In this document: positions 22,220-33,745 of the stretch, piece by piece
Numbering within the stretch: position 1 is the first letter of the stretch
Layout of the letters: each line of letters begins with the position of its first letter
From: Heligmosomoides polygyrus polygyrus
Lineage: Eukaryota > Nematoda > Chromadorea > Rhabditida > Heligmosomidae
Direction: 5' to 3'
Assembly: GCA_947396885.1 (NCBI GenBank)
Contig: OX377202.1
Span: 71,582,643-71,646,642, forward strand
DNA: 64,000 nt
The notes under the pieces: generated by a model
Database searches by the model: none
What the model was told of the DNA's origin: nothing
Seen by the model: the letters and a program-made list of their open reading frames with translations, nothing else
Made by a program: the position numbers and the translations under genes

Positions 22220-22441
22220 CTAACCTTGTGATGTACATCTAATCATAAAAATGAGGGACTGCAAGTCCTACATGACACCTGGGTATTTAGATTACTATGT
22301 TCGTTCAAAATATAGCACTTCTGTAAAGCGCTGTGAAGATTACTTATAGGAAGCGAACTGCAGCTGTTGTTTGCCCTAAATCTAAGTGGTATTCTTGGCA
22401 CAACTACTCGGCCCCTGAGAATGGATGAACACCTCAACGTC
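22220..22441 (+). repeat. dispersed repeat, copy 2 (partner 19170-19386)
   Basis: Direct-orientation partner of the repeat at 19170, with scattered substitutions and small indels. No terminal repeats or TSD identified. Confidence 0.8.
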
Positions 22442-24119
22442 ATTTGAATTATACTATTTGCACTGGCAGGCTATCAGACCAGAGCGCTGGAAATGAGCCA
22501 TTCGAACAGTGTTTTGTGTCGCACCGGGTCAGCAATGCCTTTTTTATGTTACGAGGTTCGACAAGTAGGCTTAGGGGTTGAAAAATCTCGCCGTCTAACC
22601 TTGCACCTTCAGCCATACCGGGTCGGACCGAGCGCCTTACGAGTATCGCATGACTTTATCGTTAGCCCCATTCCAGCTTCTTTTCGAAGTCCTTTCACTA
22701 ACCTTTCCACACTATAGTGTTCAGAACCGCACACTAATTTGTACTGACACGGTCTTGGAGGATCAAGACCAAAGTGCTTTTTAACGCTGAACGCCACCCC
22801 CATTGAACTCCTAACGTGCTTTGTAAGTATTACAATAATTGGGTATTCATCAAAACTCAATTGGATTGCAGACTTTCCAGAGCACTGCCGGTACCTATGA
22901 GCAGAACTGTGTGCAATTTCAAGATCTCTGGATTAAAAGTTTTAACCGCGTCCCAGTAACTTTCTTATGCAATAAACGCTTAGACCGTATCGTTTTTTGA
23001 AGCAACAAATGGCTTTTCAAGAGCTTTGTTAGACCGACCAACTCTATGCGGCAAATCTCTAATGCAGCACTTACCTGAGTAATCCTTTTAATCAGATTAA
23101 GCTCCCGGCTAGATGAAGAAATTCCAAAATTACCGAATTGCAAAATTCCAAAAATTGCTGGGAATCAGCGGCAAGTGAAGCGATTAGCTACCTGATCCAG
23201 TTGGCGTTATGGCTGTGACCAACCTTGCCGCTCCTCCTGATCCCGGTTGGGCATGAACTTCCTATGCACCTTCTACTGCGTTAGTCTTTTTATTTTCGAC
23301 AGTTCCGCTATATGACTGCATGAGTACAGCGCAAAGTGTTACTAGGACTATGCTCTTTCTTGTCGCAGAAGTGCTTTATAGATTTGCGCCAATGATACGA
23401 GGAAAAACGCTAAAAGGGTAGGTGACCACTTATTTCGCGACAATCTGTATGTACAGTGCTCATTTATGAGGGCGACTCACTGCTGATTCATGTCTTTCAC
23501 TGGTGACCTTGGAATTCCGTTTAGGTTGTTGCGCTAAAAATGGCCCAGGACTCCTTCAATTTACGGCAACCATCTTCAGCGAGAACTGTAGATACCTATC
23601 AACACATGAAAACAAACGGAAAAAGGTGAACTTGTCGTAACATCTCAACTACGGGAAAACAGCACTTGAAGATCCATTCCCCTTTTGACAACTTCTCGTG
23701 ACTGCCATATTAGCGTGGCCTTAAAAGGTGGAATACGGGCGAAGACAGCGGCTAAGAAAAAGCCATTCGACGAAGTTAGGAATGGGTACTAAATGCCAAC
23801 GGCGGCGATTTTGTTGAAAAAATGATGAGTTAAGGAGCTCGTTATTCGCTGTAGGAATTCGAGCGCGGTTTGCGGCTCCTTAAGTGAATTCATTCATTAG
23901 AGCCGGCATAGAAAAAGCGAAGAAAACCTTTCGTTCACGCAAGGACAGGATCCTGTACTTGGAAGGAGATGAGGTTATGCAGTCAGCGGAAACCTGACAG
24001 AGGTCTCACTCGCCCTTTTAGAAAAAGGCTTCGGACTTCACAGCAGCAGGATCAAGCATTGTTTGGAGTATATGCGGAGGAGTCTGCGAAACAGACTTCG
24101 AGCGTGAGATTACCAAGCT
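22442..24119. other. intergenic, nothing recognised
   Basis: Only short chance-length open frames on both strands. No motif, RNA or repeat that I can name. Confidence 0.4.
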
Positions 24120-24690
24120 GTAAGGTTGAAACTCGTCATTACAAAACCTGTATGAGGCAAGGTCGATACGCAGATTTGGCTGTAGACAAACGATGTGAAG
24201 AAGAAGGTTGGAGAGAGATAGTGTTATATACGATCTTGACGACAGGACTTCCGAAGCTGCAAGGGATCAAAAGGCGAAAAACGCTGCCAAGAAGGTTGTG
24301 GCCATTGCAGAAGTCATTCAACACGCCATGTTTACGATGCACCGAGTCGACCGATGGTGAGCAGTATCAGTACTGACTTGCTGAGAACCGCCGCTGAGGG
24401 ACGGAAACTGGATATCGAGAACATCTTCTGTATCGACGATGAGAACGACCATCTTCTGACAGTGCAGAAGAGGGCGTTGACGAGATGGCGCGACTACTTC
24501 GAGGAAATCTCGACAGTGGAGTTCCCCAATCCAAACGTGTATCCTGGGGCTCCTATTCACGGTCCCGTTCACAAAATCACCGTGGATCTACTGAAGCAAC
24601 CAATCAATGCTACCGTGCCCGACGTCGTTCCAGACTATCTACAAAGTCGAAGTTCTGACCCTCTGCTGAGTGCTAGTTTGCAAAGTATTT
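24120..24690 (+). pseudogene. LINE fragment (RTE-like family II), region upstream of the RT
   Basis: Broken frames give RTSEAARDQKAKNAAKKVVA and IAEVIQ, then KLDIENIFCIDDENDHLL, LTRWRDYFEEISTVEFPNP and PVHKITVD. This is the linker between endonuclease and RT in the same family as 7371-8600, whose preserved part starts roughly where this one ends. Several stops; the 3' part is lost. Confidence 0.75.
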
Positions 24691-27600
24691 TGACTAGGTT
24701 GTAGCGGAAAGGAAGGAGCCTGAGGGAAGAAATCCCTTCTTTTCCCTGCCTTACAAGTAAGATGCAAAGATCTTCTTGAAATCACTGGAAGCATCGAAAC
24801 CGGAGTTGTGGCAGTTAGCTTTGGTAGAATCTGTAGTGAAAAAAGTGATAGGGAAGAAGAATTAAGCGACCCTGGTGGCTTGCAGTAGAAACTGCAATTT
24901 AACCAAAAGTGTGAAAGTATGAGCATGGAATTGTAAGCACAGGCTTTGTATCCGAAATTGGTTAAGCACAGCCGTCACGAAATCGTGTACGATGAGAAGG
25001 CAGCTCCGTGGTTTCAGAGAGCAGGAGATAAGAATCGAGGCGGAATTGATTCAGTGAAGGGTTTGGTCACTATATAAAGGAGGTCGTTTATTGCTCGGCT
25101 TTTCTTAAACAAAAACGAGACTTGGAGCAGCCTCATCAGCAAATAAGAAAGGAAGCCTAAAAGGATTCGCCGTCAGTTGTCAAGGAAGGCAGCAGGTTCA
25201 GGCTGGGCGATCCTTTAATGACGTCGAAGATGTCCGGCCATTCTTTACGCCTCATCAAAAACTTCTCGAAGCACTAAACGTCTATGGCAATAGGTGATCT
25301 ATATCTACTGTTACTATGGGAGGTGATTTAAATTTTTTTACTGGCAAGTCACTAGAAAAATTGCTATATGTTTGAAAATAGGTGCGACGAAGCGCCGCGA
25401 GGTTCAGTAGACCTAGGAATACAATCATTTCTTGCATGGAGGTGAAGGCTGGCTGATATCAGACGTATTTCCAACTATACTATCGAAGGCATGGGTTTCA
25501 TCGTAGGCATTAAATGTAGCCTTTTAACTTTGGAAACAACCTATTTCGAGCTGGGCGTTTCCTTCTAAAAACAAAGTAAAAGGTTAAATTAGAGAAGAGA
25601 CTGAACGATAATACGAAATTTGAAGAGAATAGCTGGCTTCGACGCGGCCGGTGTTACTTCGATGAGGACCGGCTTAGAGCTCATCACAAGCGCCGCTAGG
25701 TCCCTAATTACAGTGAGAAAGACATGTTTCAGAACTAGAAGTCTGAATTGAGGCCAGAGCCACAAAGAATCCAATCTTTGCGCTTGCTCAAGCATTCTGA
25801 ATATTTCTATGTTCTGTTGGATGTTTGTCTAAACAGGAAAGCGTATTGGCGTACGTCTAACGGCAAAAATGGACGCAAAGGTGGGAGGCTTCACTCTTCA
25901 TTTTTTACGAAAGCTGGTTTGATTTCCGCAAATACCTACCGAGTTAGGAGCTCTGAAAGTTTGCTATGAAATTGTACGGATGCGCGGCAATACCTTCTGA
26001 GCAATCAATGTGCGGAAATCCGCAAGAATACAACATTATAAGGGCGGGTCAGATGTTCGGTTGCTTAACCGTGCAGTAGCGTTTTTCTTTTTTCGGTAGG
26101 CTCACCTTTTAAAAGGTATTACCAGGTGTGACAGAACGATTCCATAGTGCGCTATCAAGGCCGCTAACTCAGTGCGTTCAATGCCTTTTCAAGAACGGAC
26201 CATAATTAGTTTTCTAGCAAATGACTATATGACTGTCGCCTGGTGGCATTTTCACTCTTGAGAAATAAGCTTGTGGAGAGGCTCTTCCTTTGAAAGCTTA
26301 ATGCGCGAGGTTGTGTTCCATTCCGTACGTCTACAAACCACCTACACCTATGGAAGCGACAAGCGGTCGACAACGATAGTGATGCTGAGAAGACGAATAG
26401 GGTTAAGCGCCACCACAGAGTAATGATGGAGGCTAAGATGTTAAAGGACTGGGAGTTTGGAGTAACGCATCTAAGCCGCACTTTGAGACGATGCTATACA
26501 ACAGAGGTTCGGTTCCGTGCAACATAAGATGATTTCGCTGGCGAGGCGATGTTCTTCATGGGAAGGATGGTAGCGTCCGGAAGTTAGGCGCTGACTCTAA
26601 GGTATGGAATGGCTTAAAGAAGGGTCGAAGCGACGGTACAACGATATGTCAGAAGTGCGTTCGAAAGTAGCAAATGCCCACCCTGACCAACACACACAAG
26701 CCGAGCCCCGGCGCACAACGCGAACTGAAGCAGATAATCGCGGAAGAAAAGGGATAACAAGTACGCAAACGCGTGATACGGCATCGGATATTATCTTGGA
26801 AGCGACAATGCGACAGGTGACTTGAGCTCAGTGCGTGGCCTCCAGTCTGCGAGGTTATGTGTAATAAATTCACAAGAAGACTGGGGATGAGCTTCTTGAT
26901 GACGACGCAGTCAAAACTATGGCTCTGCAATGCATTTCAACTTACACACGAATTTGCAATTCCTCGTGACCTTGTAGAATTTTGAAATCACTCAAACGCC
27001 TTCATAAACACCTTCCTTAAGAACCTGAGCGAGAATAATGGCTGTACAGGTGCAGCACTCGTTGCTATAGCTCTAGAACCAGGAAACAGCTTTACACCCA
27101 AGCTAGGCAAGTTGAGGATTCGAACCTATTTTAGCTAGGGCGTGGGCACAGCTAGAGAAGCAAAACAGAAACAGATGGCCGCGAACAAGAAATTGCGAAG
27201 AAAGTTTCTCGCGTAGGGTCGTTCAGTGTGTTACCCTTTAGTTTGCTGCCAATTTTCCCACCAGACATGGTGAAGTGGCCCCGCCCCCACATTAGGAAAC
27301 ATAGGATGATTCTTCTCCACAACCTTCGTAGTTCGTCCTGCTGCTATAGTAGTCGAGCAGTACTATAACAGTAGTGGCGAAGTCCGCCATAACTGATGTT
27401 CAGAAGATGTGAAGACGTTCTGAGGTGAAGACCGTTCAGAGTCATGCGGCTATCATTCCTCTCGTTTCGCAGATCGAAGGGCCACTCCATATCGATTCCA
27501 TATGAACTTTTCGCGTTCAATACAGTTTGCGCTTTTTATTTTTTGTTATTTTATTTTATTTATTTTATCTTTTTATTAGATTAAAAAAACCAGAATAAGA

Positions 27601-27900
27601 TACAACGAAATTTCGACAAACGGAGAAATAACAAAGATGTCAGCAGCTCGTGATGGCTCCCAATTTGCCCGCACACTTTGTATTCACTGCGAACAACGAC
27701 TCGCTGCCTTAATCTATTTTGCTATCGAATGGTTCGCTGGCTGTACCGCCACAACCCGTCAGTATTTCTCAAACAAAGAGGTGAATTTGACTGCTTCATG
27801 GACGAAGCTGGGCATTCGTCGACTTCAGATGGAGTAGGGCAGGAGCTTCAAAGTGTCGTTGAATCCTAGCAGTCGCCCAACAACAAGTGCGCTGCTACAC
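24691..27900. other. intergenic, mostly unrecognised
   Basis: A CTGATGAGGC..TTTAAGAAAAGCCGAGCAATAAA word on the minus strand near 25085-25135 resembles a very degenerate member of the hammerhead-like repeats. A T-rich tract lies at 27530-27585, and a lone B-box-like GGTTCGAATCC (minus) at about 27116-27126 without a foldable tRNA. No genes supported. Confidence 0.35.
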
Positions 27901-28106
27901 ACCATTGAAGGTGCGACGTAAACACAAAGTCGATGACGGCGAAAAAGTCGCCGGTGCGCGTCGATTGAAGGAATCCGTAACGGAATAACGAAGAAAATTT
28001 CGGTTTCACGATGGATGCGTCGAAACAGAATGTTGAAGACCGATGATGACTTGTTGAGCTAGTAGCCAAGGTTGTAATCACATTTCTGGTTACGTTTCCT
28101 TCTCTC

Positions 28107-28138
28107 GGTTTACGTTTCGGCGACCTCGTCTTCGTCAG
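28107..28138 (-). ncRNA. hammerhead-like core, pair D left
   Basis: Minus strand: CTGACGA, A, hairpin GACG-AGGT-CGCC (one A.C mismatch), GAAACGTA. Both core boxes match the consensus exactly, and ACGT could form helix III with cleavage after the A of GTA. No good stem I is visible. Confidence 0.5.
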
Positions 28139-28331
28139 AGTCTGCAGAAATCGAAAAACATTTATGAAACTGTCCCTCCAAACACAATTTCATATCACAG
28201 ACTACTAAACTAAGGAGAGATAGCGGCAAGATCCAACATGACAGTTATGAAGGAACGTCTGACCTTAAAGGTGAATGCCGAAAAGGACCACCAGTCACTC
28301 GAAGCTGGACATGAATGTGGCTTTTTTCAAG

Positions 28332-28361
28332 CTATGACACAGGCGAGGTCGCCCAAACGTA
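28332..28361 (+). ncRNA. hammerhead-like core, pair D right
   Basis: Plus strand: CTATGACACA (decayed first box), hairpin GGCG-AGGT-CGCC (perfect), CAAACGTA. Two core positions are lost, so it is a relic, but stem II is better preserved than in its partner. Confidence 0.4.
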
Positions 28362-28421
28362 ATCAGAGTTAAATAAATGTGATAACAACCTTGGCTACCA
28401 GCTCAACAAGACATCATCGGT

Positions 28422-29084
28422 CTGAAGTCGACATGCCAAGGTTTATTGAAAGTTGAACTTGGACAGAATGTTGAAGCTTCGGCTTTCTTAAAATGGGTTC
28501 TAACCATAAGACGTGCGACAATGCACGAAAGGCTGTCGGGGCTTCGCTCCATTGATGACCGAGTGGCCTTAATCTGAATATGTCTAGAAAACCTTGAGTC
28601 GTTCCTTCAAAGTGTACGAGGCTGGTGAATACATAGCATGACATCGGGTACAAGCCATTAAAAATGCCTAGCTGTTAGCCGCACCGGTTAAGGGGTTTAT
28701 TAGAGAAAGTTGCTCCATGAAACCAGAAATGTGGGTGGGTCATTAGACGTTACAAACGCCTACTATCGCCTTTAAAGTAGAACGAATAATGGATTGATGA
28801 GTAGTGCTTGCGCACATGAAAATTCCATTAAGAAACTTGTGAAGCAAAAAAATGCCACGATTTCGGCGTTCGCTCTTTACAGGTGCTCGCACAGTGGCGG
28901 TCATTGTAGCATTGTAACTGGCATTGCACACGTTTAAACAACTTAAGACACACAACTTAATGCAGAGGGTCTAGGACGTGAGGGCGTTCGTAAAAATGGG
29001 CTAGCTGCGGTTAGTGGAAGCCGCTTATTCTGCTAATCTATGCTGAGAACACGCGCGGCAGCACAGTAGCAGAAGGGCCCTGCT
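28422..29084. other. intergenic, nothing recognised
   Basis: No supported genes or repeats. Confidence 0.4.
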
Positions 29085-29320
29085 GTCGCGCGCCCTCATC
29101 GCAGATTTCTGGTTGTGGTTCAGATTTTCCGACCCGGACAACCGAGGACAAACTGCTGTCTTGTGCATCAGCTGGCCATCGAAAGTCATTGTATACTCCA
29201 AATACGCATTCAAATCACCTCCAAGACCCCCTATTATTTCCCATTAAGTCAGAATGCGTGGCGCATCCCAAAAGGGATTGACTAGCGCTACGTTTTATCC
29301 TTAACCCTTTTATACTGAGT
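29085..29320 (+). mobile_element. tRNA-derived SINE (degenerate)
   Basis: GTGGTTCAGATTTTCCGACCCGG (B-box region), CAGCTGGCCATCGAAAGTCATTG and AATGCGTGGCGCATCCCAAAAGG with GATTGACTAGCG match the SINE family. The head is decayed. Confidence 0.75.
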
Positions 29321-29412
29321 GCAGACCAGGTATTGTTGCAATAATCGACTCTACATAATCGAAGGATCAGAAAGACAGCCTCTACTTTAACAAATTTGCT
29401 TAAGCCTGGAGC

Positions 29413-29560
29413 GGCTGGTAGAGAGGCCATATGCTGTTACAGGATGTCTTGTTGCGATCAAAACTCTTGCGCCAGAAGATGCGGTTTCGAGTCCCGCCTG
29501 GCGCAAGAGTTTTGATCGCAACAAAACATCCTGTAACGACAACCTCTACCTTTCCAGGAT
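29413..29560. repeat. long foldback with a tRNA T-arm-like loop
   Basis: Arms 29436-29474 and 29499-29537 are 39-bp inverted repeats with a single mismatch (GTTGCGATCAAAACTCTTGC), flanked by a looser continuation to about 29413 and 29560. The 24-nt loop reads GATGCGGTTTCGAGTCCCGCC, close to a tRNA T-arm/B box. Transcription of either strand would give a near-perfect hairpin. Confidence 0.8.
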
Positions 29561-30229
29561 GGAAAGTTTGTCGCCATTAGTTGTACAGAGAAGCGAGCAA
29601 AGCCGTTATTGTCAATCACTCTTCCTATCGACGACGGTCGCTCTGAAGGCCATGCGAAATTGTGGATCCTTTCGACTTTTCCGACAAAGAGCAGAAAAAC
29701 CAAGATGTGGATGGATGGATGTGTGCTATCGAAAATCTGCGACCAGTTCCGCTAGTTTTGCCGTTGGCAGGCAAAGAAGCATGACATTTGTTCGACCCGT
29801 CGCTCTGATTTGAGGAGGCAACTACTGCTTGTTATACAAGATCAACCACCCAGGAGCGGAGCAGTGTTTCATGCTCTCGTCCGTCCTTACAGCTCCACCT
29901 ATGTAGATATGACCACTTGGACTTCCCTTTCAACTTACAAATCTTGACAAATCTGGCAGCTACTCCTTCAAAGCCGAGCACTCCTCACGTCGCGTCAGAA
30001 TCGAATATGTGCTTGCGTCCCTCCTCTTGTGGTTTCACATCAGCATGCTCTGAGACTGTTGAAGTAACCTAGGTTACGATCGCATACTTTCCAGTCTACG
30101 GTTCCTGCGAGAAAAATGTGTGAAGTGAAAGTCTCGCTAGCAAGGAGGCCACTTGTGATTGTTTCGTGAAACTTCGTCCTTTCTGAGGCATGAAAGCCTT
30201 ATAGCCTATGCTCTGCACTGAAGTCTTTT
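29561..30229. other. intergenic, nothing recognised
   Basis: No supported feature. Confidence 0.4.
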
Positions 30230-30560
30230 TGAAGCATAAATAGCAGCAGGGGAGAGAGTTGGAGGGAGTTGGAGCGGGACGGGGGAATGCGGCAACGAAG
30301 TGGCGCAATGTCGTATTCTCACTGACGCGTCGTTAGCCAGGGCGAAAGCGGGCGGTCGTGTGTGAAGAATTGCCGCCATCGACCAGCCTGTCGGAGTCCT
30401 TGTTTGAGGAGGCGTCCTGCGCGGAATTCGAAGAAGGCCCGGTGGTGGACCAGTTCTCATGCTAAAGACCCTGTTGCCTGGATAAGAACACAGGCGTATT
30501 CCAGGTGGAGGACGCAACTCTTCTTTATACCTCCAGAGTCCATCGCGAACTAGAGCTCTT
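30230..30560. other. GC-rich stretch with weak exon-like frames
   Basis: On the plus strand, 30337-30465 after a TTAG encodes VVCEELPPSTSLSESLFEEA then CAEFEEGPVVDQFSC-stop, an acidic, protein-like tail. On the minus strand an ATG gives MAAILHTRPPAFALANDAS before a GTGAGA donor-like site. Both cannot be right, and neither has a good partner exon. Confidence 0.25.
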
Positions 30561-30799
30561 CTATTTGCCAATGCATTTATATGCCTACTTGACCTTTACA
30601 TTAACCCAGAATTTTTCAGTCGTATAGTATTGTTCATCACATCAGTGTCTTCTCGGATTTCCTTGCGTACATAGGGGTACTTCTATCAGCAAGTGGAGCC
30701 CATGAAAATTTCGAGGAGAAAATTCACACTGTTTAGGTCATTTTATGCAGGTTAAGCTGAAGTGCTTCTTCATTAAGAATATAAAGAATAACGATGAAG

Positions 30800-31086
30800 G
30801 ATGGCGTGAATCAGTCCCTTTTGGGATGCGCCATGCATTCTACCTCCATAGGATATCGTGGAGGCGATTTGAGTGCGTATTTGGCTTATACAATGGCTTG
30901 CGGTGGAAAGCTGATGAGCACGATTCTATCCTATCGAAAATTCTTCCCAGACAAGTCTGGTATCAATTCGGCTAGCCGTAGGAATATAAATCTTTGTTGG
31001 CCTGAGCGGTGATTTCGAACCAGGAAGCTGGAATCGGGTGCGCACGATAGCCGACACCTCCACCGACTGCGCTACCACGAGCCTAC
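30800..31086 (-). mobile_element. tRNA-derived SINE
   Basis: Minus strand: A-box region GTAGCGCAGTCGGTGGAGG, TTCCTGGTTCGAAATC, GCTTTCCACCGCAAGCCATT, GAGGTAGAATGCATGGCGCA and TCCCAAAAGGGA. Moderately diverged. Confidence 0.8.
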
Positions 31087-31861
31087 ATTGATCATTAGGA
31101 GAACCTTTGTCCTATCAGTGACATCATCGCACTCTATAGCTATGAAAATAAAGAGCTTTGGTGTCTCTTGAGGCAGGAGTCTTACCAGCATGAGCCATTT
31201 CGAGCGCTGTCTGATGCCAAAAGCTGCTGAAAGGAAGAGCGAGGGCAGAACTTTTAGTATTGAGCTCAATCAGGGTTACAGGGTCACTGCAGTGCTCCCT
31301 CGAGACTCCAGGAACCTGTGGCTGTAACAAGAACCGAGGAAACTGAAGGTAAAACAATAATTTGCGCACTAAAGCGTCTATCTCATCAACTAGCAGCGAT
31401 TCTATAGAAATCGACGATGTATAGCGCTACTCAACCACTACACCTGACAGATAGTTATCGCGTCTTGGATGCCAAGAAATGGTACGGTGAAGAGAAATAA
31501 ATCAACGCACTAAACAGGTCCGCTGGTAGAGGTCGATCACTACATGCACTCGACATATAACATTCCTAATTGCGAGCAAAACTAAAATTGCTGAAAACAA
31601 TGCCGAGAGCTTTTCGTCATTTGTGAGTGTCTTGTAGGTCGTCTAACTCCCTATTTATATGGTTATTGATTGTAGGTACGTAGGATAAAGAGCGACGTAC
31701 CAAAATTTTTAGATTCTGAATAAATAATAATTTCCCCTCACACGGTTCGCGTAAATGAGAAAAGTGAAACCAAAAGAACTGATAATAGTCTAACAGGAAA
31801 TGTATTTGATGGGGGTTTAAATGTGCGATAATGGTAGTACCCAGATACACCGACAGAAAGT
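31087..31861. other. intergenic, nothing recognised
   Basis: No supported feature. Confidence 0.4.
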
Positions 31862-31929
31862 GAAATGGAGGTGTAAGTCCAGATCAGGAAGAGTGCCTGT
31901 TTCCTGATCTGGGCTTACACCTCAATTTC
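31862..31929. repeat. near-perfect hairpin with about 29-bp stem
   Basis: GAAATGGAGGTGTAAGTCCA through GATCAGGAA pairs with TTCCTGATCTGGGCTTACAC and CTCAATTTC across a 9-10 nt loop. Two mismatched positions, one of them a G.U wobble. The size resembles a short microRNA or siRNA precursor, or a MITE remnant. Confidence 0.8.
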
Positions 31930-32489
31930 CTGCCTGACACCATTATAGGAATTTACTGAGATATTTTAAATCGGCCAACGTCAAGCACAGTCACATATGC
32001 TATGTGGTTTCATTCAAAGCAAGAGGTGCAAGAACGAAAAGCATCCAAGAGCTGATGATGATGTAGGATTCCTTCCATTCCGTCAACTTAGACAATTTTT
32101 GCACAAAGTGTGATTCCAAATGCACGGTTCCGTGCTGCCGTGCCGTCATCGTACAGTAAGATGCGCATTAGATTGGTGTACAAAATATTAAACAAAACGC
32201 ATGCTGCGCTCCAGAAACGAAGTGGAGTACAGGGACCTTATGCGCCACTGGATGGGTCGCACCCGGAAGCACTGCGCAGGTTAGGATTCTTATAGGCCTA
32301 GGTTTTATTTCAAGAAAAATCTAAGGGTTATCTTTCCATCTATGGAGCTGTCCAAAAACCAGTTAGCTCAGAGTGTCATTCTGGCTTGTGACAGATTGGG
32401 ACCAAGAAGTTGTAGGCGGATCTAAAAAGTTCCGTATGATCGACGTGGATCCGCGCTGATAACGGCAGGATGTATGAGTCAGGCTGCTT

Positions 32490-32900
32490 AAAGGTGGCGG
32501 CAGCGTAAAGTGGCGGCCCTCCTAGAGACAGGATACGGTTTTGGGCAGAGGTTTCTGCGAGAAAAACCAGCGATCGTGTACGGATGGGACGACGTCGACG
32601 GATGGGGCGGTGAACGAGAAGATATGCATGAAACCGGGGGCGGATCCTCCCGCTACCCCGACGACGACGACGACCACGACGAACCCCTGCGGCGAGGGGT
32701 AGAAGCGTCGGTGGTTTGTGGTGGCGGTGGGGCGAGTCCGACAGCCACCACACAGTGCAGGTGTGCAGCGCGAAACCCCCAAGCGAAAAAGTCACGCAGC
32801 CAGTCCACAACAAAAAGGGACAGAGTTCTCCGAGCCGGGCGGAAGCCTCGTCCCTGTCGGATTTCGGCGAGATCCAGTTTTTGTGCTTAAACGTCTAGCT
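32490..32900. other. GC-rich island with a CGA triplet run
   Basis: Plus frame from 32510 (MAALLETGYGFGQRFLREKP and a DDDDDHDE stretch) and minus frames of 145 and 86 codons overlap. (CGA)n near 32661-32682 codes for the acidic run. No motif or reliable splice sites; coding status unclear. Confidence 0.3.
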
Positions 32901-33427
32901 AGAGGCGCTTACTGCTGTTTCTAATGCTGTAATCCTCGACAGATGAATCCTCGGAAAAGGGGTCCTACACAGCACCACCCTCAGCCAGTGTGTTTTTTGA
33001 TCAGTGTAGGGTTCTCAATGACTGTACTCATTCGTCCAGTTTAAGCGTATAGAGTGTCTCAAGTGTCAAAGCGTTTCATTAGTAGTAATATTATTGATAA
33101 ACAGCTAGAGGAGGACGTTGAGCGATCTTGCACTAGGTAAAAGTAGTTCTTCTTCATCTGAAGAGGTCAGACTTATGATCATTCACCAAGGACGATTGAT
33201 GGGAAAATTAATTGCAGGACTTACGATGCGAGGCGCACTCAAAATTCAGGAGAATTTGAAGAAAATTCTCATATGTATTACCGGAACTAGCGCTGATGAT
33301 TATGTTCTCCAATAACGAGGTGAGAAAGCCTTATTTAATTGCTCGAAAAACCCTTATAGGCTGTTAGCAGATCATTCCATTCTTCTTCCTTCTGTCAGCT
33401 GCATAAGGTGTCACGCAAATTACTTAG
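32901..33427. other. intergenic, nothing recognised
   Basis: A Ser-rich short frame (33118-33315) is of chance length. Nothing supported. Confidence 0.4.
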
Positions 33428-33437
33428 TTTGTTTCTC

Positions 33438-33735
33438 TCGGGCGCGTCTAGCGCAGTCGGAGGATGCGCCGACGGTCGATACCCGATACCAGGTTCCTGG
33501 TTCGGATTTTCCGCCCAGGCCAGCCAAGCCTTCTATCCCTCCGAGGTCGGTGAATTGGTACCAGACGTGTCTGGGGAGGATAAAGCACTGACTTGTTAAT
33601 CGGCGGTCACCGCAAGTCATTGTATGGACAAATACGCATTCATATCGGCTCCACGACATCCCGTAGAAGTAGAATGCGCTGGCGCATCCCAAAAGGGATT
33701 GAGTAACACCATCCTTTATCCTTTATCCTTCGTCC
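33438..33735 (+). mobile_element. tRNA-derived SINE, best-preserved copy
   Basis: GGGCGCGTCTAGCGCAGTCGG (A box TAGCGCAGTCGG), CAGGTTCCTGGTTCGG then ATTTTCCGCC (B-box region), CAAGCCTTCTATCCCTCCG, and a tail with GATTGAGTAACACC and CCTTTATCC repeats. TTTGTTTCTC flanks it at 33428-33437 and 33736-33745, a perfect 10-bp target-site duplication, which fixes its ends. Confidence 0.9.
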
Positions 33736-33745
33736 TTTGTTTCTC

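Larger units (their letters stand above)
28039..28421. repeat. inverted-repeat element carrying two divergent hammerhead-like cores
   Basis: Outer arms 28039-28085 and 28375-28421 are 47-bp inverted repeats with three mismatches (CAAGGTTGT and CTCAACAAG blocks). Inside each arm lies a hammerhead-like core facing outward: minus strand at 28107-28138 and plus strand at 28332-28361. The layout matches the element at 60784-61045. Confidence 0.7.

Noticed and set aside
27110..27200. tRNA-like B box GGTTCGAATCC on the minus strand
   Set aside because: The T stem pairs only three bases and no cloverleaf can be drawn upstream.
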